The position numbers were made by a program, and so were the translations under genes. The notes beneath the pieces were generated by a model. It was not told the origin of the DNA, did no database searches, and was given only the letters and a program-made list of their open reading frames with translations. Below are positions 8,855 through 16,883 of a stretch of 64,000 nt of DNA, in pieces. The number at the start of each line of letters is the position of its first letter. The first letter of the stretch is position 1. The stretch is from Streptosporangiaceae bacterium NEAU-GS5 (GTDB lineage Bacteria; Actinomycetota; Actinomycetes; Streptosporangiales; Streptosporangiaceae): NCBI GenBank assembly GCA_017592665.1, contig JAGFNW010000009.1, positions 124,001 to 188,000 of the forward strand, in the 5' to 3' direction.

Positions 8855-8983
8855 ATCGCATCTCCTCAGATTGTGCGAAGCGGTGTAGTGACATGGGTAT
8901 CCGCGCTCTGTTGCCGTTCCGTTGCCGCCCGGCCTGAACTGGCATTTCAGCGTTTCTTCAGGGCTGTGCCGCAGTATTCGGCC
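8855..8983. promoter_or_regulatory. Divergent promoter region with CTGAA/TTCAG repeats
   Basis: 129 bp between the OsmC and LLM start codons. It contains CTGAA (8937-8941) and TTCAG (8946-8950) as an inverted pair, plus a second TTCAGG nearby. This is a plausible shared operator, but no -35/-10 can be assigned with confidence. Confidence 0.35.
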
Positions 8984-10138
8984 ATGAAGTTCTCGCTGCT
9001 TTATCCGGTGACGGTCGGTCCGCCCGACCGGCTTGGCACCGGGCTGCTCGGTCTGGAGCCAGAGCTGTACAGCACGGCCGTGGACGAGTTGCGCGAGCAG
9101 GCGGTCGCGGCCGACGAGACCGGCTGGACCTCGCTGATGCTCTCGGAGCAGCATTTCGAGGTGGAGGGCTACGAAGTGACGCCCAACCCTCTCCTTGTCG
9201 ATGTCTTCCTGGCCCAGCACACGACCCGGCTGCGCCTCGGCCAGATGGGGCTGGCCCTGCCGCTGTGGAACCCGCTCCGCCTGGCCGAGGACATCGCCGT
9301 CGCGGACCACCTGACCGGTGGGCGGCTGGACGTGGGCCTCACCGGCAGCCGCCGGACCCGGTCCGCAGGGCTGCTGGCCCATCCCGCGGCGGCCGCGCGC
9401 GACCGCCGGCTGTTCGAGGAATGGTTCGAGGTCATGCGGCTGTCGTGGACCGAGGAGCTCTGGTCGTACGACGGCCGCTTCATCCAGGTGCCGCCGCCGG
9501 GAATCTCTTGGTCGCATCCGATCTCCGAACGGCTCGGAGCCGGCGTGACCGCGAGCCGCGTCACCCGGATCGGCACCGTGCCGAAGCCGCTGCAGCTTCC
9601 GCATCCGCCGCTGTTCACCCTGCTGACGGAGGGCGACGCCGACGTCGAATGGGCCGCCCGCGTCGGCAGCACGCTGGTCACCGCGGCCACCGACCCCGCC
9701 GCCATCAGGGGGGTCTGCGACACCTACAACCAGGCCGCCGTACGGCACGGCCGCAACGTCTACCTCAACAAATGGAAGCCCGGCGGAGGCGTCGCCCTCT
9801 GCCGCCTGCTCGCCGTCGGCCGTACTCACGAGCAGGCCCGGCGTACAGGCGAGCAGGCCCTGGCCTACGTGGGCGACTGGATCGGCCAACTGCTGGAGCG
9901 GATCCCGGGGGAGAACCGGCCCGTGCCCCGCACCTTCGACGAGCTCGTCGAGAGCGGAGCCATGCTCGCCGGCACCCCGGACGAGATCGGCGAGCAGGTC
10001 GCCGCCCTCGGCGCGGCCTACGGCGTCGACCACCTCATGTTCGTCGCCTGCGCCGGCGCGACCGACCACGGACGCATGCTCGACACCATCACCCTCTTCG
10101 GCGAACACGTCATCCCCGAGCTCACCGAGGCCGCCTGA
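8984..10138 (+). CDS. LLM-class flavin-dependent oxidoreductase (luciferase-like)
   Basis: 384 residues in a TIM-barrel of the bacterial luciferase family. Characteristic blocks are the N-terminal MKFSLLYPV strand, ETGWTSLMLSEQHF (the EHH-like block), LRLGQMGLALPLWNPLRLAEDIAVADHLTGGRLDVG, and the C-terminal AGTPDEIGEQVAALGAAYGVDHLMF. These enzymes use reduced FMN or F420; which one is not decidable here, although actinomycetes use F420 widely. ATG 8984 starts exactly at the first barrel strand; the longer frame from 8873 runs through the promoter region. Divergent from the OsmC gene. Confidence 0.87.
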   Translation: MKFSLLYPVTVGPPDRLGTGLLGLEPELYSTAVDELREQAVAADETGWTSLMLSEQHFEVEGYEVTPNPLLVDVFLAQHTTRLRLGQMGLALPLWNPLRLAEDIAVADHLTGGRLDVGLTGSRRTRSAGLLAHPAAAARDRRLFEEWFEVMRLSWTEELWSYDGRFIQVPPPGISWSHPISERLGAGVTASRVTRIGTVPKPLQLPHPPLFTLLTEGDADVEWAARVGSTLVTAATDPAAIRGVCDTYNQAAVRHGRNVYLNKWKPGGGVALCRLLAVGRTHEQARRTGEQALAYVGDWIGQLLERIPGENRPVPRTFDELVESGAMLAGTPDEIGEQVAALGAAYGVDHLMFVACAGATDHGRMLDTITLFGEHVIPELTEAA

Positions 10139-10193
10139 CAGGCGCGACACCGCCGCTCAGCCGCCAGGGCGGGGATCGCGGACGGTGATGGGT

Positions 10194-13100
10194 TCAGGGC
10201 TGTTTACGGGCGACGGTTTCCCGGAGGTCGCGGACGCCGCCGACGCTGAGGTAGAGGGTTTCGGCGATTTCGCGGTCGGAGAGGCCGCGGATGGCGAGGT
10301 CGGCGACCTGTTGCTCGGTGGGGGTCAGCGCGGTCGCGCTGTCGGTGGTGGGCGGGGCCATGTGGCCGCCGGCCATTCGCAGGGCGGTCGCGGCGCGGTG
10401 CTGGAGCGGGCGGGCGCCGCAGTAGCGCGCGAGGTCGACGGCGATCTGCAGGTGCGTACGGGCGTCCGCATCGCGGTCGGCCCGGCGGAGGGCGTCTCCG
10501 AAGGCGTACCGCGCGTTGGCGTGCTCGAGCCGCGCGTCGGTGTGCTCGAGGAGCCGGACCGACTCGGCGAGCAGTTCGAGCCCGCGCTCCCGCGACTCGG
10601 TCGCGGCCATCAGGCGCAGCGCGCGGCCGGTGACGCGAGGAGTGCCCCAGGTCTGGGCGGCGGCGTGCATCTCCTGGGCTACGGCCTGGGCCTCGTCGAG
10701 GCGGCCGAACTGGACCAGGCATCGGACGAGCGGTCCCATCCACTCCGATACCGCCGGATTGAGGATGCGCTGGGTGCGGCAGTCGTCCCTGATCGACAGG
10801 GCCGCCTCGTACGCCTGCTGGATGTGACCCTGCGCGAGCAGCACCTCGGTCTCGCCGGTCGCGTAGATGGTACGGCTCAGGCCGGGGCCGTGTATGGCCT
10901 TGACCTGGTCGAGGATGTGCGCGGCCGTGCCGATGTCGCCGCGGGCGACCAGGGCGATCATGAGCCACTCGCCGATGAACGACAGGCCGAGCTCGACGCC
11001 GCTGCTCTCGGACACCTGCCAGGCGACCTGCGCGTCGCGGACCGCCTCGTCGAGGTGCCCGCGCGAGAGCATGTACGCCGAGCGGAAGCTGTACGCGGGA
11101 GCGGCGCTGCGCAGTGAGCCGGTCGTCCGGCTGTAGTCGAGCATGGCCTCGACCGCGGGCAGCAGGCTGGGGTGGTCGCAGGCGACCAGGGCGTACCAGG
11201 CGCAGGTGAGCGTAGGCTCGCCCAGCGCGTCACCGACGAGACGCTCGTCCGACACCACGCGCTGAGCCCGGCGTTCGGCGGACGCGCGGTCGTTGGCGAA
11301 CATGTCGCGGAGCGCCAAGGTGGCTTCGAACAGCAGCCCGCCGACGGAGGAATCGGGCGTCTGATCACGGAACGAGTCGAACAGGTCCACCAGATCGCGG
11401 CCGTGCCGGGTGCCCGTGGCGACCATGCCGATGCACGCTTGCAGCGCGAACCGCGCGCTGGCGGAGACGCCGCGTTCGCGTTCCAGCGCCGCCTGGCAGA
11501 CCATGGCCGCCTCTCTCGGGCGGCCGACCAGCCATTGGGTGGACGCGAGGACGAAAGCGATCTGGGCGCGGGCCTCCGGCTCGGGTTCGAGGGCGAGCGC
11601 GTGCGACAGATGGTCGATCGCCCGGGCCGTGTCCACCAGCGCTTCGGTCATCCCGAGCCTGGTCAGGACGCCCAGGCGGCGGTCCCCGAGGTCCTCTTCG
11701 AGCATCCGGCGCAGGAAGGCGACCGCTCCGTCCACTGACGCGCGGAACAGGCTCACATCGGTGGCCTGCCCGAGGATCGCAACGGCGTCGTGTCCGCCCA
11801 TCTGAGGTGGGACGGCCATTCCGGGCGGCACCCGCAGCAGGTGAGTGGCGGCCTTGACCGGATCGTGGTCGCGCATGGTCGCGTCAACGGCCCGCAGGTG
11901 CAGGTCCGCTCGCGCGCCGGAGGGCATCGCGTCATAGACGGCCGCCCGGATCAGCGAGTGCGCGAACGAGAACCGCGCGGGCACGCCCCGCGCGCTGACC
12001 AACGCGCCGGCGGTGAGAACGGACAGCGTGTCCAGCACGTCCTGTTGAGAGGTCCGCAGGACGTCGGCGAGTTCGGCGCTGCCGACGTCGTCTCCCAGTA
12101 CGGCAAGGGCGTTCGCCACGCGCGTTGCGCTCTCGGGGAGGCTGCGCAACTGCCGCCCCACGAATCGGGCGATACTCGGCGAACTCTCCGGCATCTGGAT
12201 CGCCATCCTGGCCGCCATAGCGCCTGGAATCGCCCCCGGCACCGCCCCCGGCATAGGCGTGGGCGTGGTGGCGAGGGGCGTGCTTGGCGGCTGGGCCGGT
12301 GTGGTGGGCGGCGCCGTGGGTGGTGTGTTGGGGGGTGTCGTGGGCGGGGCAGCGGCTGGTGCGGCGGGGGGTGTGGTGACGGGTGTCGGGATCGCGGTCG
12401 TGGGGGGTGTCGTCGGTGGGGATGTAGTGCTGTGGGCTTGGGTGGCGGTGGTCAGTTCATGGCCCAGTTCGGGGCCGAGCTCGCGGCCCAGTTCGCGGAG
12501 GAGGAACGGGTTTCCCCGGGTCGCCTCGTGGCATCGAGCCACCATCTGGGGGTCCGGTTGGGCGTCGATGAGTGTGGTGAGCAGATCGGCCGAGCCGGCG
12601 GCCGTGAGGGGCTGCAGCGGACAGGTGACCGAATGCGGCAGGCCGGCGATGACCGAGACCGTGTGCTCCACGCGCTCCGAACGCGGCCGCAGGGCGACCA
12701 TGACCACCGTGGGCAGGTCGTCCAGCCGGGCGGCCAGGTAGGCCAGGAAGCGGACGGAGGGCAGGTCCGCCCAGTGCAGGTCGTCCAGGACCATCAGCAG
12801 CGGATTCCGCGCGGCCAGGTCGCTGACGAGCCAGAACAGCGAGTTGATGATCGGGTATTCGCCGCGCGGCAGGTCGTCCGCTTCCGAGCCCCGCAGAAAC
12901 GCCGCCGTCGCCGGGGCGGCCTCCTTGATGAAGCGTTCGAACAGCTGGCGGGCGCAGCCCCAGGCGTATTCGACCTCGAGCTCGCCGCCGCGCGCGGTGG
13001 CCGCGGTGAATCCGAGCCGGTCCGCCTGGGCTCGGGCGTACTCCAGCATGCTGGTCTTGCCGATGCCGCCGGGGCCCTCGAAGATCAGCACGCTGCCGGC

Positions 13101-13979
13101 CCGGCGGGTGGTCGCGCGGTCCAGCGCGTGGTCGATGCGGGCCATTTCGGTGGTTCGCTCCACAAGGGAGGGCTCGGGCGACAGGTCGGCGCGGGCCTCG
13201 GCGGGAGCGGCCGGGGGCATGGCGGCGTGGGTGAGCGCGGGGTCCTGGCGGAGGATGGCCGTTTCGAGCTCGCGGAGCGGGCCGCTCGGGTCGATGCCGA
13301 GCTCTTCACGCAGGCGTTCCCGCAGGCGCTGATAAGTGGACAGGGCGTCCGCCTGGCGGCCACTGCGGTAAAGGGCGATCATCAGCAGGCGGTGCAGATC
13401 CTCGTCGAACGGGTTCCGCTCGGCCAGGTCGGCCAGTTCCGGCGCCACCTCGGCGTGGCCGCCGAGGGCGAGCACGGCCTCGACGCGGGACTGCTCCGCG
13501 CTGCCGCGCAGCCGTTCCAGCCGGTCCGACTCCTCGCGGAACCATGACAGGTCGATGACGTCGGCCAAGGTCGGCCCACGCCACAGCCGCAGCGCCCGCT
13601 CCAGCAGAACGACCCGCTGAGCGGGGTCGCCGACGGCCCGGCCGTCGCGGATCAGCCGTTCGGCGAGCCGCGCGTCGGTGGCCTCGCCGTCCAGATTCAG
13701 CAGGTAGCCCGGGGCGCGGGCGGTGATCGCGCCGGGCGATCCGAGGACGCGGCGAAGGTACGACACGTGGCGCTGCAGGGTGTTCACGGCGGTGGCGGGC
13801 GGCTGTCCGTCCCACACGATCTCGATCAGCCGGTCGGCGTGCACCACTTCGCCCTGCCGCAGGGCGAGGGTCGCGAGCACGGCCTTGCCGCGTAACCCGG
13901 GGACGGGACGGATCACGTCGTCCACGGTCACGTCCACCGGCCCGAGCAGCCTGACGCGGACGTCCGCCCTGTCCACCAT
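10194..13979 (-). CDS. Giant SARP-type regulator: BTAD + AAA ATPase + TPR, degenerate C-terminal HTH
   Basis: 1261 residues. An OmpR-like winged helix (VRLLGPVDVTVDD, LATLALRQGEVV) and a BTAD (REELGIDPSGPLRELE) are followed by an AAA_16 ATPase with Walker A FEGPGGIGKTSM near residue 300 and Walker B LLMVLDDLHWADLPS. About 80 Thr/Pro/Ala-rich residues (nt 12235-12450) interrupt the ATPase. TPR-like repeats follow. The C-terminus starts as a LuxR HTH (LTPTEQQVADLAIRGLSDREIAETLYLSVGGV) but ends as RDLRETVARKQP instead of a complete recognition helix and final helix, so the second DNA-binding domain looks broken. ATG 13979 has GGAGG about 12 nt upstream. Confidence 0.88.
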   Translation of the reverse strand: MVDRADVRVRLLGPVDVTVDDVIRPVPGLRGKAVLATLALRQGEVVHADRLIEIVWDGQPPATAVNTLQRHVSYLRRVLGSPGAITARAPGYLLNLDGEATDARLAERLIRDGRAVGDPAQRVVLLERALRLWRGPTLADVIDLSWFREESDRLERLRGSAEQSRVEAVLALGGHAEVAPELADLAERNPFDEDLHRLLMIALYRSGRQADALSTYQRLRERLREELGIDPSGPLRELETAILRQDPALTHAAMPPAAPAEARADLSPEPSLVERTTEMARIDHALDRATTRRAGSVLIFEGPGGIGKTSMLEYARAQADRLGFTAATARGGELEVEYAWGCARQLFERFIKEAAPATAAFLRGSEADDLPRGEYPIINSLFWLVSDLAARNPLLMVLDDLHWADLPSVRFLAYLAARLDDLPTVVMVALRPRSERVEHTVSVIAGLPHSVTCPLQPLTAAGSADLLTTLIDAQPDPQMVARCHEATRGNPFLLRELGRELGPELGHELTTATQAHSTTSPPTTPPTTAIPTPVTTPPAAPAAAPPTTPPNTPPTAPPTTPAQPPSTPLATTPTPMPGAVPGAIPGAMAARMAIQMPESSPSIARFVGRQLRSLPESATRVANALAVLGDDVGSAELADVLRTSQQDVLDTLSVLTAGALVSARGVPARFSFAHSLIRAAVYDAMPSGARADLHLRAVDATMRDHDPVKAATHLLRVPPGMAVPPQMGGHDAVAILGQATDVSLFRASVDGAVAFLRRMLEEDLGDRRLGVLTRLGMTEALVDTARAIDHLSHALALEPEPEARAQIAFVLASTQWLVGRPREAAMVCQAALERERGVSASARFALQACIGMVATGTRHGRDLVDLFDSFRDQTPDSSVGGLLFEATLALRDMFANDRASAERRAQRVVSDERLVGDALGEPTLTCAWYALVACDHPSLLPAVEAMLDYSRTTGSLRSAAPAYSFRSAYMLSRGHLDEAVRDAQVAWQVSESSGVELGLSFIGEWLMIALVARGDIGTAAHILDQVKAIHGPGLSRTIYATGETEVLLAQGHIQQAYEAALSIRDDCRTQRILNPAVSEWMGPLVRCLVQFGRLDEAQAVAQEMHAAAQTWGTPRVTGRALRLMAATESRERGLELLAESVRLLEHTDARLEHANARYAFGDALRRADRDADARTHLQIAVDLARYCGARPLQHRAATALRMAGGHMAPPTTDSATALTPTEQQVADLAIRGLSDREIAETLYLSVGGVRDLRETVARKQP

Positions 13980-14088
13980 GTCCAGAGATTAGCCTCCAAT
14001 CAGCGGCACGACACGAGCCGCCGCAAAGGCGAAACATCTGGCGGAACATCCGGCTATACGTACGGCGATACAGAAGGCGAAACCACTG
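13980..14088. promoter_or_regulatory. Divergent region with direct repeat between SARP and MaoC gene
   Basis: Contains the direct repeat ACATCTGGCGG (14034-14044) and ACATCCGGCTA (14046-14056), 12 bp apart. SARP proteins are known to bind tandem short direct repeats about one helical turn apart, so autoregulation is conceivable; this is inference. Confidence 0.3.
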
Positions 14089-14508
14089 ATGACCACATGG
14101 CCCAACGGCGCCCCCAAGCCCGGCGACCGCGCCGAGCTGTCCCGCAAGGTGGAGGCGGGCGACATCGAGCTTTTCACCCGAATCAGCGGTGATCGCAACC
14201 CGCTCCACTACGACGAGCAGGCCGCCGCGGCGTCCCGCTTCGGCGAGATCATCGTGCAGGGCGGGATCACGACCGCCATCCTCAACGCCGTCGTCGCGGA
14301 GCGCCTGCCCGGGCCCGGCTCCGTCTTCCTCAACGTCAACTGGAACTTCCTCGCCCCCGTACGGCCCGGCGACGAGATCACGGGCGCGGTCGAGGTGACC
14401 GAGGCCCGCGACGACAAGCCCATCACCAAGCTGCGCACCACGGTGACCCGCCAGGACGGCACGGTCGTCCTGGAAGGCACCGCCGTCTGCTACACGACCC
14501 CGCTCTGA
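14089..14508 (+). CDS. MaoC-family (R)-specific enoyl-CoA hydratase-like protein
   Basis: 139 residues, one hotdog domain. The motif FTRISGDRNPLHYDEQAAAASRFGEIIVQGG carries the catalytic Asp and His of the R-hydratase family. SVFLNVNWNFLAPVRPGDEITGAVEV is the matching central strand pair. Such enzymes hydrate trans-2-enoyl-CoA in fatty acid or polyhydroxyalkanoate metabolism. It ends one base before the stop of the convergent membrane protein (14510). It is divergent from the SARP gene. Confidence 0.85.
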   Translation: MTTWPNGAPKPGDRAELSRKVEAGDIELFTRISGDRNPLHYDEQAAAASRFGEIIVQGGITTAILNAVVAERLPGPGSVFLNVNWNFLAPVRPGDEITGAVEVTEARDDKPITKLRTTVTRQDGTVVLEGTAVCYTTPL

Positions 14509-14509
14509 G

Positions 14510-16414
14510 TCACATGCGCCGCAAGGAGCGGGTGAGGCCGGCGGCGATGGTCGTCGCCAGCACCCAGCCGGCGGCGATCAGTCCGTATGAGAGCCACTGC
14601 GTCGGACCAGCAGGGCTGAAGGCTCTCTCCTGGCCGAAGTCGATGATCGGCAGCAGCAGGTCGAGGGTGTAGATCAGCGGATTGAACGAGGGCAGCTGTC
14701 CGATCGACAGGGGCGCCGGCTCCGACATCGAGAACGCCACGGCGCCCACGGTCAGCAGGGCGAGCAGCCACGATGCCGCGCGCAGCGGCCGATAGCCGTA
14801 ACCGACGGACACGTCCTGCACGTGCCCCCACGCCCGGGCGTACCACGCCAGCGTGCCGCGGCGCTGCCGCTGACTGGCCAGCAGGGTGTCACGCGCGTCG
14901 GCGTCGTTGCCGAGCCGCTGATACATGGCGGCCAGTTGTCCGTACGCGTTGGGGAGGTAGCCGTCGGGATCGCGGCGCAGCCAGCGCAGCCGCCGCTCGG
15001 CCGGCAGCATCGGCTCCAGGACCTCGTAGGACAAACCGTCCATGCGGATGGCCTCCGGCCACATGTCCGGGTCGTCGCGGAGCACGCCGATGGTCGCGTG
15101 CCGCAGATCGACCGCGCCCTCGATGGGCGTGGCCGTGCGCATCGCCAGCTCCCGCGTCTCCAGCCGCCAGCAGCGCAGCGCCTCTCCGCCCGGCGTCTCC
15201 AACGTGGCGTCGTCCAGGCACAGGCTGCTGCCGATGCGGGCGTTGGTCAGCTTGATCCTGCCCCGTGCGGTGAAGCCGGAGCACAGGTTGAACACCTTGC
15301 CGACAGTGATGCCGCTCGCCGAAAGAGCCCGTCCGCCGGGGTTGATCAGGGTCGCGCCCTCGAAACGCACGGGCCCGCTCACCGCCGCGTCGAGAAGGCT
15401 GATCTCGCCTTCGGCCGTCAGGCCGTCCCGCGCCTGCAGCACCCCGTTCACGGTGACGCCGTCGGCCAGTACGGCCATGCCGCCCGGGTCGCTCAGCCGC
15501 GCCCCGTCGAGGTTGAGGGAGCGGCCGATGACGGCGCTCTCCATCCGCACCTGGCCTTCGACGTCGGCCAGCGACAGGTAGAAGCCGCCTTCGGCGTTCA
15601 GTCCGCCGGCGCGTACGGCGATGGCGCCGGGGTTGGTGATGCGCGACCCGCGCAAGGTGAGCGGGCCGGACACATGTCCGGAGCGGAGTGTGATCTCCCC
15701 GTCCACCTCCATCGACCGGCCGAACAGGCCGACCTGGACGATGATGTTGGAGCCGCCGAAGGCCAGCCCGCCCGGAGCGTGCAGCCGGGCCCCGTCGAAG
15801 ACGACGGCAGCGCCGACCCGCACCGCGGTCAGCACGATCTCGCCGTCGCAGCTGAACTCGTCTTCGGCCCGCAGATGGCTCGCGATGTCGAGGTGCTCGG
15901 CGTCGATGGCCTTGGCCCCGGGGTTGGCCAGGCGCGCGCCGTTCAGCAGCAGGTTGCCGCTGATCCTGCCACTGACAAGCCGCAGCTCGCCGGTCGAGTG
16001 ACAGCCGGACAGCCGCAGATTGCCCTCGACCTGGATGTTCGACGCGACCAGGCCGGGAAGCAGGCACTCGCCGAAGCTCAGAAAGCGCGTGCGCGCGTGG
16101 TAGAGATCGGGGCGCTCGTCGAAGGCGCACTGATGGAACATGACCGGTAAGTCGAGCTCGGCGAACGCCAGCCCCAGCTGCCCTACGATCCGTGCCCCGT
16201 GGAGGCGCAGCGCCCGCTTGGCCGTCCCCTCCTGCGGCGGGCGGAGCAGCAGTTCGGCCAGCACGTCGGCCCGGATGGTCCGCTCGGGACCCCATTCGCC
16301 GGCGTTCTCGGGCGCGTCCAGGGCGGCGTCTCCCGAGCGCAGGTCGACCCTCCGCCCGTACGCCAGGGCCTTGGCGACGGATTCCTCGGCCGCGTTGAGA
16401 TCAGCGATTCGCAC
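14510..16414 (-). CDS. Beta-solenoid repeat protein with C-terminal membrane segments
   Basis: 634 residues, start GTG 16414. Residues about 90-440 are repeats of roughly 20-30 residues with the signatures GARLxNPGGxAL, DGLTAEGEI and VxGxLxLxGA, which predicts a right-handed beta-solenoid like pentapeptide-repeat or bactofilin proteins. The last ~110 residues contain two hydrophobic stretches (AASWLLALLTVGAVAF; LSYGLIAAGWVLATTIAAGL) and end LTRSLRRM, so the solenoid is probably membrane-tethered. Streptomyces homologues are often labelled membrane-associated oxidoreductase, but I see no cofactor motif. Function unknown. It lies next to the shared-motif proteins at 16518 and 16884, all on the minus strand. 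Confidence 0.7.
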   Translation of the reverse strand: MRIADLNAAEESVAKALAYGRRVDLRSGDAALDAPENAGEWGPERTIRADVLAELLLRPPQEGTAKRALRLHGARIVGQLGLAFAELDLPVMFHQCAFDERPDLYHARTRFLSFGECLLPGLVASNIQVEGNLRLSGCHSTGELRLVSGRISGNLLLNGARLANPGAKAIDAEHLDIASHLRAEDEFSCDGEIVLTAVRVGAAVVFDGARLHAPGGLAFGGSNIIVQVGLFGRSMEVDGEITLRSGHVSGPLTLRGSRITNPGAIAVRAGGLNAEGGFYLSLADVEGQVRMESAVIGRSLNLDGARLSDPGGMAVLADGVTVNGVLQARDGLTAEGEISLLDAAVSGPVRFEGATLINPGGRALSASGITVGKVFNLCSGFTARGRIKLTNARIGSSLCLDDATLETPGGEALRCWRLETRELAMRTATPIEGAVDLRHATIGVLRDDPDMWPEAIRMDGLSYEVLEPMLPAERRLRWLRRDPDGYLPNAYGQLAAMYQRLGNDADARDTLLASQRQRRGTLAWYARAWGHVQDVSVGYGYRPLRAASWLLALLTVGAVAFSMSEPAPLSIGQLPSFNPLIYTLDLLLPIIDFGQERAFSPAGPTQWLSYGLIAAGWVLATTIAAGLTRSLRRM

Positions 16415-16517
16415 GTACCTATAACGATCGACACCCCGCGTCAGGCCCGGATCGGGTCAGACAAAAGCGGCCGTGCCGCACGACGCCTCCGCATTGCGAC
16501 AGGCGGCACAGTTGAAC

Positions 16518-16868
16518 TCACTTCGAGAAGAACTCGCGGATCTTGGCCACGACGTCGAGGATGGCGGTGACCTCGGCGGCGCGAATGGACAGGCGCTTGA
16601 GCGCGTCGAGGATGCGCAGCCGATCCGGCTCCGGCCGCGCCGCCTCGCCGCGGACGTCGGCGGCGTCCCGCGACGCGCTCGCCGCGTCGGCGATCGCGAC
16701 CTCGTGCTCGCGGATCAGCGCGTCGAGCCGATCGAGCAGGTCATCGACCGTGCTCCGCCCAGCGGACGAGGCTCCGGCGTTGTTCACGGTCGCGCTCGCG
16801 TGCGGTCCCATCGCGATGGGCCCGTTGACGTCGCCGCCGCTGATGTGCACCCCGTATTCGCTGCCCAT
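16518..16868 (-). CDS. Small helical protein with N-terminal Gly/Asn motif (DUF5955-like)
   Basis: 116 residues. Residues about 8-32 read GGDVNGPIAMGPHASATVNNAG, then a largely alpha-helical tail rich in D, A, E and R ending VVAKIREFFSK. The N-terminal motif recurs almost identically at the C-terminus of the adjacent upstream membrane protein (NGPLSFGPNASATVNNAG). The tail resembles small actinomycete proteins I recall as DUF5955; not certain. Start ATG 16868 lies 15 nt after the upstream stop, indicating translational coupling. The motif is reminiscent of bacterial amyloid-signalling sequences, but that is inference. Function unknown. Confidence 0.65.
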   Translation of the reverse strand: MGSEYGVHISGGDVNGPIAMGPHASATVNNAGASSAGRSTVDDLLDRLDALIREHEVAIADAASASRDAADVRGEAARPEPDRLRILDALKRLSIRAAEVTAILDVVAKIREFFSK

Positions 16869-16883
16869 GGAGCCTCCTCGAGC

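Noticed and set aside
8855-10150. N-terminal extension of the OsmC frame to 10150
   Set aside because: It would translate the antisense of the LLM oxidoreductase and the divergent promoter; a good ribosome site at 8854 decides the start.
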